From the NCBI RefSeq assembly GCF_036347055.1, contig NZ_CP108882.1, positions 3,608,501 through 3,672,500 of the forward strand: a DNA stretch of 64,000 nucleotides, read 5' to 3'. Shown here one piece after another: positions 28,991-36,096 of the stretch. Numbering within the stretch: the first letter of the stretch is position 1; the number at the start of each line of letters is the position of its first letter. The translations under genes and the position numbers were made by a program. Below the pieces are notes generated by a model that had not been told where the DNA came from, did no database searches, and saw nothing but the letters and a program-made list of their open reading frames with translations. Origin of the DNA: Streptomyces sp. NBC_00820 (GTDB lineage Bacteria > Actinomycetota > Actinomycetes > Streptomycetales > Streptomycetaceae).

Positions 28991-29259
28991 CGCTGTCCTT
29001 GCTGTCCTAACGCGAGCGGCAGGTCGGGCTGTGACTTTGAATGAGCGCTGGAGCAACCATAGGGGCACGGCCCCGAGCCACTTGAAGCGGAGTCGGAATC
29101 CAGCACGCACGGGCGTTCGATCTTGCCTCGAAGAGCGTCAAGAAAGCGTCAAGAGTTAGGTAAGGTAACGAAGTACTTGGCTGCGGTGCGCCGCAGCCTC
29201 GGGTCTTGTGTACGTGTGCCCCCCGCCCTCCGCGCGCGGGCCAAGGAAGGGAACCGCCG

Positions 29260-30771
29260 CTGACTGTCCACCACCTCAACCAGGTCCTGCTCGCCTGCTC
29301 CCTCGTCCTCCTGGTCGCCGTGGCGGCCGTGCGGATCTCCTCGCGCAGCGGGCTCCCCAGCCTGCTCGTGTACCTGGGGATCGGCATCGTCATGGGCCAG
29401 GACGGCCTCGGGCACGTCCGCTTCGACAACGCCGAGATGACCCAGGTCATCGGGTACGCGGCCCTGGTCGTGATCCTCGCCGAGGGCGGTCTGGGCACGA
29501 AGTGGAAAGAGGTGCGGCCCGTCATCGCGCCGGCCTCCGTGCTGGCACTGGTGGGGGTCGCGGTGAGCGTCGGGGTCACGGCGGCCGGCGCGCACTACCT
29601 GGTCGGGCTGGAGTGGCGGCAGGCGCTCATCATCGGCGCGGTGGTCTCCTCGACGGACGCGGCGGCCGTCTTCTCGGTGCTGCGGAGAATCCCCCTCCCC
29701 GCGCGCGTGACGGGCATGCTCGAAGCCGAGTCCGGCTTCAACGACGCCCCGGTGGTCATCCTGGTCGTCGCCTTCAGCATGGCCGGCCCGGTCGAGCACT
29801 GGTACGTCCTGCTCGGCGAGATCGCGCTGGAGCTGGCCATCGGCGCCGCCATCGGCCTCGCGGTGGGCTGGCTCGGCTCCTGGGCGCTCAAGCGCGTCGC
29901 GCTGCCGGCCTCCGGCCTCTACCCGATCGCCGTACTGGCCATCGCCGTCACGGCGTACGCCGCCGGCGCGCTGGCGCACGGCAGCGGCTTCCTGGCCGTC
30001 TACCTGGCCTCGATGATGCTCGGCAACGCCAAGCTCCCGCACTGGCCCGCCACCCGCGGCTTCGCCGAGGGACTCGGCTGGATCGCCCAGATCGGCATGT
30101 TCGTCCTGCTCGGCCTGCTCGTCACGCCGCACGAACTGGGCGACGACATCGTGCCCGCCCTGATCATCGGGCTGGCCCTGACCATGGTCGCGCGCCCGCT
30201 GAGCGTGGTGGTCAGCCTGACGCCGTTCCGGGTGCCGTGGGCGGAACAGGCACTGATGTCGTGGGCCGGACTGCGCGGCGCCGTGCCCATCATCCTGGCG
30301 ACCATCCCCATGGTGAACGGCGTCGCGGGCAGCCAGCGCATCTTCAACATCGTCTTCGTACTGGTCGTCGTCTACACCCTGGTCCAGGGCCCGACGCTGC
30401 CCTGGCTGGCGCGCACGCTGCGCCTCGGCGAGGACGGCGAGGCCGCCGACCTCGGCATCGAGTCGGCGCCCCTGGAGCATCTGCGCGGCCACCTGCTGTC
30501 GCTCTCGATCCCCGAGGACTCACGGATGCACGGTGTGGAGGTCAGCGAGCTGCGGCTGCCGCCCGGGGCCGCCGTCACCCTCGTGGTGCGCGGCGACGAA
30601 TCGTTCGTCCCGCTGCCCACGACGATGCTGCGGCACGGGGACGAACTGCTCGTGGTCGCCACGGACCCGGTCCGCGACGCGGCGGAACGGCGCCTGCGCG
30701 CGGTCGCCCACGGCGGCAAGCTGGCCGGCTGGCTGGGCACGGACAGCGACCACGGCCGGCACAAGCACTGA
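29260..30771 (+). CDS. Potassium/proton antiporter (CPA1/NhaP2 type) with RCK-C domain
   Basis: About 503 residues: twelve or so membrane helices (VLLACSLVLLVAVAAVRISSRSG, VSSTDAAAVFSVLRR and EAESGFNDAPVVILVV, the CPA ion-site motif), then a cytoplasmic RCK-C/TrkA-C domain (HGVEVSELRLPPGAAVTLVVRGDESFVPLPTTMLRHGDELLVVA). This arrangement is known for K+/H+ antiporters such as NhaP2/CvrA. The best start by ribosome-site spacing (AAGGAAGG) and by family N-terminus (TVHHLNQ) is CTG 29260; a TTG at 29206 would add 18 atypical residues. Confidence 0.88.
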   Translation: MTVHHLNQVLLACSLVLLVAVAAVRISSRSGLPSLLVYLGIGIVMGQDGLGHVRFDNAEMTQVIGYAALVVILAEGGLGTKWKEVRPVIAPASVLALVGVAVSVGVTAAGAHYLVGLEWRQALIIGAVVSSTDAAAVFSVLRRIPLPARVTGMLEAESGFNDAPVVILVVAFSMAGPVEHWYVLLGEIALELAIGAAIGLAVGWLGSWALKRVALPASGLYPIAVLAIAVTAYAAGALAHGSGFLAVYLASMMLGNAKLPHWPATRGFAEGLGWIAQIGMFVLLGLLVTPHELGDDIVPALIIGLALTMVARPLSVVVSLTPFRVPWAEQALMSWAGLRGAVPIILATIPMVNGVAGSQRIFNIVFVLVVVYTLVQGPTLPWLARTLRLGEDGEAADLGIESAPLEHLRGHLLSLSIPEDSRMHGVEVSELRLPPGAAVTLVVRGDESFVPLPTTMLRHGDELLVVATDPVRDAAERRLRAVAHGGKLAGWLGTDSDHGRHKH

Positions 30772-31139
30772 CGGCCGGGAGCACCGGCGCGGACGGGTCG
30801 GGTGCGCTGGGTACGGCAGGGCCGGGAGCACCGGGTACGGCAGGGCCGGGAGCACCGGCACCGACGGGCCGGCGGCCGCCCCTGAGGTGCTCGTCTTCAC
30901 AGGGGCACACGACCACGCCCCCTGTACGATCAGTGCACCAGATCGAACCAACTCTGTCTGACGCAGAGCTGGCGCGACCGTATGGCGGCCGGAACGTCCT
31001 TGTCAGTGGCACCGGTATCTACCGCAGATCCGCGCAAGAGGACAGCTCTCGGCGACCCCGACACCGGCTTTTGGCGCCCCCTGAGGCGATCGAGCCGCGA
31101 AAAAGGGGCGCGCTACCAGGCGGAAGAAAGGCACGGGCC
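30772..31139. other. Intergenic region with a 25-bp direct repeat, no convincing gene
   Basis: Two head-to-tail copies of a 24-25 bp unit (ggtacggcagggccgggagc...) occupy 30809-30858. A third, shorter copy starts at 30785. From 30960 to 31139 a plus-strand frame (ATG 30982) is open into the MFS gene in another frame, but it has no ribosome site of note and no family similarity. The spacer probably holds the MFS promoter. Confidence 0.5.
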
Positions 31140-32435
31140 GTGGCATCCACGGTCACCACCGAGCCGGCCGAGAACACGCCGGCGCCGCCCCGCCCCGGAT
31201 ACGGACAGCTGCTGCGCACCCGTGGCGCCTGGACGTTCCTGCTCCCCGGCTTCGCGGCGCGCCAGCCGTTCGCGATGCTCACGATCTCCATCGTGCTGCT
31301 CGTGCAGCACACCACCGGCTCGTACGGCGCCGCCGGCGCCGCCGCGGCCGCCACCGGGGCGTCCATGGCGCTGTTCGCGCCCTACAGCGGCCGCCTGGCC
31401 GACCGCCACGGCCAGCGCGCCGTCCTGGTCCCCGGCGTCCTCGTGCACGCGCTGTCGGGCCTGACCCTGACCGCGCTCGCGCTGGCGCACGCCCCTCTGT
31501 GGGCGCTGTTCGCCGCGGCCGTACCGACCGGCGCCTCGGTGCCGCAGGTCGGCCCGATGGTCCGCGCCCGCTGGGGCGTGCGGCTCCAGGGCTCGCCGCT
31601 GATGTCCACCGCGGCGGCGTTCGAGTCCGTCACGGACGAGCTGACCTTCGTCGTCGGCCCGCTGCTGGCGACCGCCCTGTGCACCGCCGTCACCCCGTCC
31701 GCGGGCCTCGTCACCGAGGCCGCGCTGACCCTCGTCGGCGGCCTGCTGTTCGCCGCGCGCAAGAGCACGCAGCCGGCGGTGACCGGCGAAAGCGGGCACG
31801 CGCGCGTGGAGCACGCGTCCGCCCTGCGTATCCCGGGCGTGCGCGTGCTGGTCGTGACCTTCCTGGGCATCGGGTCGGTCTTCGGCGGCATGCAGGTCTC
31901 GCTGGCGGCGTTCACCGAGTCGATCGGCGAGCCCGGTATGAACGGCGTTCTTTACGGCGTCTTCGCCGCGGGCAACATGCTCTCCGGCATCGTGTGCGGC
32001 GCGATCGCCTGGAAGGCCGTCCCGCAGCGGCGCCTCCTCGTGGGCTACGCCGCGCTCGCGCTGACCGCCTCCGCGCTGTGGACGGCGCACTCGGCGCTGC
32101 CGCTGGCCGCGCTCGGCCTGCTCGTCGGCATGTGCATCGCGCCCGCGCTGATCACCGGCTACACACTGGTCGAGACCCTGGTCCCGGCCGGGGCCCGCAC
32201 CGAGGCGTTCACCTGGCTGACCGGCGCGGTCGCGCTCGGCCAGGCGGCCGCCGTCACCGTCGCCGGACAGCTGGAGGACCGGCTGTGGGGCGGGGCCGGA
32301 TTCCTGGTCCCGATGGCCGGGACCGTGCTCGCGCTGGCGACCCTGCTGGCGCTGCGTTCCCGGCTGGCCGCACCACCCCGGAACCGGACCGTCGCGCGTG
32401 GCGTCGGTCACCGCGCGCCGGTCGCGGTGGACTGA
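31140..32435 (+). CDS. MFS transporter
   Basis: 431 residues with twelve predicted membrane helices. The first loop carries the MFS motif A variant YSGRLADRHGQRAVLVPG, and TGASVPQVGPMVRARW lies in helix 4-5, as in a group of Streptomyces MFS permeases. No sugar- or drug-specific motif is obvious. GTG 31140 is in frame with the first helix after a short hydrophilic leader. Probably an efflux permease of the cytoplasmic membrane. Confidence 0.85.
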   Translation: MASTVTTEPAENTPAPPRPGYGQLLRTRGAWTFLLPGFAARQPFAMLTISIVLLVQHTTGSYGAAGAAAAATGASMALFAPYSGRLADRHGQRAVLVPGVLVHALSGLTLTALALAHAPLWALFAAAVPTGASVPQVGPMVRARWGVRLQGSPLMSTAAAFESVTDELTFVVGPLLATALCTAVTPSAGLVTEAALTLVGGLLFAARKSTQPAVTGESGHARVEHASALRIPGVRVLVVTFLGIGSVFGGMQVSLAAFTESIGEPGMNGVLYGVFAAGNMLSGIVCGAIAWKAVPQRRLLVGYAALALTASALWTAHSALPLAALGLLVGMCIAPALITGYTLVETLVPAGARTEAFTWLTGAVALGQAAAVTVAGQLEDRLWGGAGFLVPMAGTVLALATLLALRSRLAAPPRNRTVARGVGHRAPVAVD

Positions 32436-32465
32436 TCCCCGGGAATACGTCAGTATGGACCGTCG

Positions 32466-32492
32466 TTAGCACTCATTGAGTGAGAGTGCCAG
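32466..32492. promoter_or_regulatory. CIRCE-like element (HrcA operator) upstream of the FmdB gene
   Basis: TTAGCACTC at 32466-32474, a 9-bp spacer, then GAGTGCCAG at 32484-32492. The left arm is identical to the CIRCE consensus TTAGCACTC-N9-GAGTGCTAA and the right arm matches 7 of 9. It ends 10 bp before the GTG, overlapping the leader and ribosome site, where HrcA binding would block expression until heat shock. Confidence 0.7.
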
Positions 32493-32502
32493 GAGGAAGA
32501 CA

Positions 32503-32838
32503 GTGCCGACCTACCAGTACCAGTGCAAGGACTGCGGCGAGGGCCTTGAGGCGGTGCAGAAGTTCACCGACGACGCCCTCACCGAATGCCCCAGCTGCGG
32601 TGGCCCCCTGAAGAAGGTGTTCTCCGCCGTCGGCATTGTCTTCAAGGGCTCCGGCTTCTACCGCAACGATTCACGCGGTGCCTCGTCGAGCAGCAGCCCG
32701 GCGTCGAAGTCGAGCAGCAGCTCGGCATCGTCCGACTCGAAGTCGGCGTCGGCGTCATCGGGTTCTTCGACGTCCTCGGGCTCTTCGACGTCGTCGTCCA
32801 CGACTTCGTCGTCGGGCTCCGCCAGCTCCGCCGCCTGA
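32503..32838 (+). CDS. FmdB-family zinc-ribbon protein with Ser-rich tail
   Basis: 111 residues. An N-terminal zinc ribbon (PTYQYQCKDCGEGLEAVQKF...TECPSCGGPLKKVFSAVGIVFKGSGFY) with two CxxC pairs, the FmdB/CxxC_CXXC_SSSS family, then a C-terminal tail of almost pure Ser/Ala/Thr with some Lys/Asp. GTG 32503 follows AGGAGGAAGACA. The family function is unknown; roles in ribosome or amidase-operon regulation have been proposed. The CIRCE-like site suggests heat-shock control here. Confidence 0.88.
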   Translation: MPTYQYQCKDCGEGLEAVQKFTDDALTECPSCGGPLKKVFSAVGIVFKGSGFYRNDSRGASSSSSPASKSSSSSASSDSKSASASSGSSTSSGSSTSSSTTSSSGSASSAA

Positions 32839-32857
32839 GATCTCGTTTCTCGCTTCC

Positions 32858-32889
32858 AGGACCCTGCCGTCATGCGACGGCGGGGTCCT
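32858..32889 (+). terminator. Hairpin terminator after the FmdB gene
   Basis: A 14-bp stem AGGACCCTGCCGTC / GACGGCGGGGTCCT with one T:G pair and loop ATGC lies 20 bp after the stop codon. Confidence 0.8.
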
Positions 32890-33040
32890 CGGCGTTCCTG
32901 GAGCTCCTCGGCGTTCCTGGAGCTCCTCGGCGTTACTCGAAGCTCCTCGCGTTCCTGAAGCGTCCTCGGCGTTCCTGAAGCCCCTGGAGTCCCCGGCGTT
33001 CTTGGCATTTCCGGCGTTCCAGGCGTTCCCCGGAATCCGG
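32884..33040. repeat. Tandem repeat, 18-19 bp unit CTCCTCGGCGTTCCTGGAG
   Basis: About eight degenerate copies follow the FmdB terminator and fill the space before the MTA phosphorylase gene. The first three are nearly identical. Confidence 0.75.
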
Positions 33041-33077
33041 CTCCCCCGGGTTTTGGCGGCCAGCTAGTGTGCTCGTC

Positions 33078-33911
33078 ATGGCGAACGCAGAGATCGGCGT
33101 AATCGGCGGTTCGGGTTTCTACTCGTTCCTCGATGACGTGACCGAGGTCCAGGTGGACACCCCCTACGGCGCACCCAGCGACTCCCTCTTCCTCGGCGAG
33201 ATCGCCGGCCGGCGGGTGGCCTTCCTGCCCCGGCACGGCCGCGGTCACCACCTGCCGCCGCACCGCATCAACTACCGGGCCAACCTGTGGGCCCTGCGCT
33301 CGGTCGGCGTCCGCCAGGTCCTCGGCCCGTGCGCGGTCGGCGGCCTGCGCCCCGAGTACGGCCCCGGCACCCTGCTCGTACCGGACCAGTTCGCGGACCG
33401 TACGAAGTCCCGGGCGCAGACGTACTTCGACGGGCTGCCGCTGCCCGACGGCACGGTGCCCAACGTGGTGCACGTGTCCATGGCCGACCCCTACTGCCCC
33501 GCCGGGCGGGCCGCCGCGCTGAAGGCGGCACGCGGACAGGACTGGGAGCCGGTGGACGGAGGCACGCTGGTCGTGGTCGAGGGGCCGCGCTTCTCGACCC
33601 GCGCCGAATCCCTGTGGCACCAGGCGCAGGGCTGGTCCGTGGTGGGTATGACCGGCCACCCCGAGGCGGCGCTCGCCCGCGAGCTGGAGCTCTGCTACAC
33701 CTCCCTGACCCTGGTCACCGACCTCGACGCCGGCGCCGAGACCGGCGAGGGCGTCTCGCACGACGAGGTGCTCCAGGTGTTCGCGTCCAACGTGGACCGA
33801 CTGCGCGGGGTCCTGTTCGACGCGGTGGCCGCGCTCCCGGAGGCGACGGACCGGGACTGCCTGTGCGTGAACGCGCTCGGCGGAATGGATCCGGGCTTCG
33901 AACTGCCGTGA
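33078..33911 (+). CDS. mtnP: S-methyl-5'-thioadenosine phosphorylase
   Basis: 277 residues of the PNP/MTAP family: IGVIGGSGFYSFLDD, FLPRHGRGHHLPPHRINYRANLWAL (phosphate and base site), VVVEGPRFSTRAESLWHQAQGWSVVGMTGHPEAALARELELCYTSLTLVTDLDAG. It cleaves MTA to adenine and methylthioribose-1-phosphate in methionine salvage. ATG 33078 (MANAEIG) is chosen; a GTG three codons earlier is possible. Confidence 0.93.
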   Translation: MANAEIGVIGGSGFYSFLDDVTEVQVDTPYGAPSDSLFLGEIAGRRVAFLPRHGRGHHLPPHRINYRANLWALRSVGVRQVLGPCAVGGLRPEYGPGTLLVPDQFADRTKSRAQTYFDGLPLPDGTVPNVVHVSMADPYCPAGRAAALKAARGQDWEPVDGGTLVVVEGPRFSTRAESLWHQAQGWSVVGMTGHPEAALARELELCYTSLTLVTDLDAGAETGEGVSHDEVLQVFASNVDRLRGVLFDAVAALPEATDRDCLCVNALGGMDPGFELP

Positions 33912-34043
33912 GGTGCGGCCGGCTGGGGGCCGGCCTGAGGTGGTGAAACGTGCGGGCGTGAGGGGTGTGGACGTCAGGCGTGTGGGCGTCAGGCGTGTGG
34001 GCGTGAGCTGAGGCTCCGGCAGCGGGCGGAATTCCCCGTTCGG

Positions 34044-34949
34044 GTGGGCGAGTTGTCCACAACCGGGCCGTGGTCCACCGGCTCCGGCGGACTTCGGCGC
34101 GAGGCGTCATCGTGGGATCGCAAGCCCGTTCCCTCGTCGCAGGCGGTGATCCCGGTGCCCTTGTCCCCGTCGTCCCCCACGCCTCCCCCCTCCCGTCCTT
34201 CCCCTGCCTTCCCCACGTCGCCCCCTCCCCCTGGCCCGCCGCCGCTACGGCTCCCGGATCCGCTGGGTACCGACGCTCCCGCGACCTACGAGGTGCCCCA
34301 GTTCGCGCCCGTGCTCGTACGGGGCGGGCGGTATCGCCTGCGCCGGCTGTCACGACACCGCGGGCGGGCCCTCGCGGCCGGCCTCGCCGTCACCGCGGCC
34401 GCGCTCGTGGCGGCGGGTCCGGGCACGGGGACCGAGCCGCACCGCGCCGAGCGGCCCCGCCGGCACCCTGTCGCGGACCCCGTGCGCAGGCCCCCCGCGG
34501 GCCGGCGCGAACCGGCGGACGTGGTGCGGGCTCCGGTGCGGATCGCCGACGCCGGCACCGTACGGCTGCTGCGCCCCGGCGACCGGGTCGATGTGATCGC
34601 CGCCGAGGACCCGTCCACCGGGGGCGGCACCCGGGTGCTGGCCCGTGGAGCACGGGTGACGAGGCTGCCGGAGTTCCAGGGCGGAACAGCAGGAACAGTC
34701 GGAACGGCAGGACCAGGTGGGACAGCCGGACCAGGTGGACCAGGTGGACCAGGTGGACCGGGCGGACCGGGCGGACCGGGTGGTGGAGCGGACGGACCGG
34801 CCCGGGGGCCGACGGGCGGCGTCACCGACGGACTGTCCGACGGCGTTTCCGTGAACGGGGCGCTGGTCGTCCTGTCGGTGCCGCGTGCCACCGCGGCGCG
34901 GCTGGTCGGGGCGAGCGCCATGACCCGGCTGGCGGTGACACTGTGGTGA
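34044..34949 (+). CDS. RcpC/CpaB-like (SAF domain) membrane-anchored protein
   Basis: Up to 301 residues. A Pro/Ser-rich N-terminus, then one membrane helix (RALAAGLAVTAAALVAAG), then an outer part with VVRAPVRIADAGTVRLLRPGDRVDVIAAEDPSTGGGTRVLARGARVTRLPE, which resembles the SAF/RcpC fold of CpaB pilus-assembly proteins. A collagen-like GPGGPGG run interrupts it, and NGALVVLSVPRATAARLVGASAMTRLAVTLW closes it. No tad/flp pilus genes are nearby. The start is uncertain; an internal GTG near 34290 would remove the Pro-rich part. Confidence 0.7.
   Translation: MGELSTTGPWSTGSGGLRREASSWDRKPVPSSQAVIPVPLSPSSPTPPPSRPSPAFPTSPPPPGPPPLRLPDPLGTDAPATYEVPQFAPVLVRGGRYRLRRLSRHRGRALAAGLAVTAAALVAAGPGTGTEPHRAERPRRHPVADPVRRPPAGRREPADVVRAPVRIADAGTVRLLRPGDRVDVIAAEDPSTGGGTRVLARGARVTRLPEFQGGTAGTVGTAGPGGTAGPGGPGGPGGPGGPGGPGGGADGPARGPTGGVTDGLSDGVSVNGALVVLSVPRATAARLVGASAMTRLAVTLW
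34725..34790. repeat. 9-bp tandem repeat GGACCAGGT/GGACCGGGC
   Basis: Seven head-to-tail copies, in frame, coding the GPG-GPG collagen-like run of the SAF-domain protein. Confidence 0.8.
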
Positions 34950-35087
34950 GCCCCGTCGGTCATTTTCTCGAAGGAGTTCCGTCAAGTCCCTCGATCGAGC
35001 GACGGGATTGGACACAATGGCCTCACCGTGCCGTAGGTTGCGGAGCGCTTTGTTCCACACCCTGTGCATGCGAGGAGAGTCCCCGAG

Positions 35088-35576
35088 GTGAGCGCGAAGA
35101 AGGAACCGGGTGTCCTGGACGGCTTCAAAGCCTTCCTGATGCGCGGCAACGTCGTCGATCTGGCAGTAGCGGTGGTCATCGGCGCCGCCTTCACCAATAT
35201 CGTCAACGCGGTGGTGAAGGGGATCATCAACCCGATCGTCGGAGCGATCGGCACCCAGAACCTCGACCACTACAGCTCGTGCCTGAGCTCGTCGTGCGAG
35301 GGCAACGACGGCATCCGGCTGATGTGGGGCTCCGTCCTCGGCGCCACGCTCCAGTTCGTGATCACCGCGGCGGTCGTCTACTTCCTGATGGTCCTGCCCA
35401 TGGCCAAGTACCTGGCCCGGGCCGCGGCCCGCAAGAAGGAGAAGGACGGCACGCCCGAGGTCGTCGAGACGCCCGAGGTGACCGAGGTCGACGTACTCAA
35501 GGAGATCCGCGACGCGCTGGTCTCGCAGCGCGGTCCCGGCCCGAACGAGCGGTACCCGAGCCACGGGGGCCGTTAG
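35088..35576 (+). CDS. mscL: Large-conductance mechanosensitive channel MscL
   Basis: 162 residues. The conserved start GVLDGFKAFLMRGNVVDLAVAVVIGAAFTNIVNAVVKGIINPIVGAI contains the pore helix; a second helix (LQFVITAAVVYFLMVLPMAKYLARAA) and a C-terminal helix (EVDVLKEIRDAL) follow. It opens under membrane tension to release solutes. The inter-helix loop holds two cysteines (SSCLSSSC), which is unusual. GTG 35088 with GAGGAGAGTCCCCGAG upstream. Its TAG stop lies in the end of the inverted-repeat element that follows. Confidence 0.93.
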   Translation: MSAKKEPGVLDGFKAFLMRGNVVDLAVAVVIGAAFTNIVNAVVKGIINPIVGAIGTQNLDHYSSCLSSSCEGNDGIRLMWGSVLGATLQFVITAAVVYFLMVLPMAKYLARAAARKKEKDGTPEVVETPEVTEVDVLKEIRDALVSQRGPGPNERYPSHGGR

Positions 35577-35790
35577 GGTCTTTCTTCCGGATCAGGCCGG
35601 CTCCGGTCTGCGGTGCCTTCTGGCCGACCCGAGCGGGGTCTGGTGCGTGCAGCTGCAAGGCGGAGGAGGGAGTCGACGCGGAGCGTCGGCAACAGACGAC
35701 AACGCCGCTGGGGGTACCCCCTGCTCGCAGAGCTTGGGGGAGTGCGCACCAGACCCCGCGACCCCGGCAAGATCCGGAAGAGAGGCCCTA
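35574..35790. mobile_element. MITE-like element with 20-bp terminal inverted repeats
   Basis: A 217-bp non-coding element. The left end TAGGGTCTTTCTTCCGGATC and the complement of the right end (35771-35790) agree at 18 of 20 bases. Inner inverted copies of GCGGGGTCTGGTGCG also face each other (about 35634 and 35743). It has no transposase. A copy of the dispersed GGGGGTACCCCC repeat (35707-35742) lies inside it. It begins exactly at the mscL stop codon. Family is not certain; TA at both edges would suit IS630/Tc1-type mobilisation. Confidence 0.65.
35707..35742. repeat. Dispersed palindromic repeat inside the MITE
   Basis: TGGGGGTACCCCCTGCTCG then CAGAGCTTGGGGGAG: the same architecture as the copies at 6279, 15891 and 50706, but with a shorter middle stem. 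Confidence 0.65.
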
Positions 35791-35855
35791 GAGGCACTCC
35801 CGGAGGGCCTGGCTCGGCCTGAGCGGAGCCGGGCCCCTCGGCGGAGCGAAGCCGG

Positions 35856-36032
35856 TCAGATGTGGTGGGGCGGCTTCTCGTCGAGGAAGCGCTTGAGGTC
35901 GGCGGCGCTGTCGGCATCCGCCCGCTCGCCCCACCCCCGGTCGGTGTCGTCCGAGGACTGCTGGTTCAGTGGGTCGTCGAAGATCAGCGCGGCCTTGGGG
36001 TCGCGCGGCTCGGGTGCGGGGGCGGTACTCAT
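35856..36032 (-). CDS. Small hydrophilic protein, 58 aa
   Basis: MSTAPAPEPRDPKAALIFDD then LNQQSSDDTDRGWGERADADSAADLKRFLDEKPPHHI. The ATG at 36032 has CCTGGAGGC upstream, an excellent ribosome site. Acidic, no membrane segment, a conserved-looking WGER and RFLDEKP end typical of small Streptomyces proteins. Divergent from ltrA. No function can be proposed. Confidence 0.65.
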   Translation of the reverse strand: MSTAPAPEPRDPKAALIFDDPLNQQSSDDTDRGWGERADADSAADLKRFLDEKPPHHI

Positions 36033-36096
36033 GCCTCCAGGGTACGGCCCGGCCCGCGGCAGGATTTTGTCCCGGATTTCTGCTGTCCTGGGACGC

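Noticed and set aside
30982-31464. Plus-strand ORF starting MAAGTSLSVAPV
   Set aside because: It overlaps the MFS gene in another frame, has no ribosome site of note and no recognisable family.
29208-32435. 1075-codon frame apparently fusing antiporter and MFS regions
   Set aside because: The first 640 codons are an out-of-frame read of the antiporter gene; only the part from 31140 is a real protein.
34053-34061. DnaA-box match as a replication origin
   Set aside because: A single 9-bp match without clustered boxes or dnaA/dnaN genes cannot define an origin.
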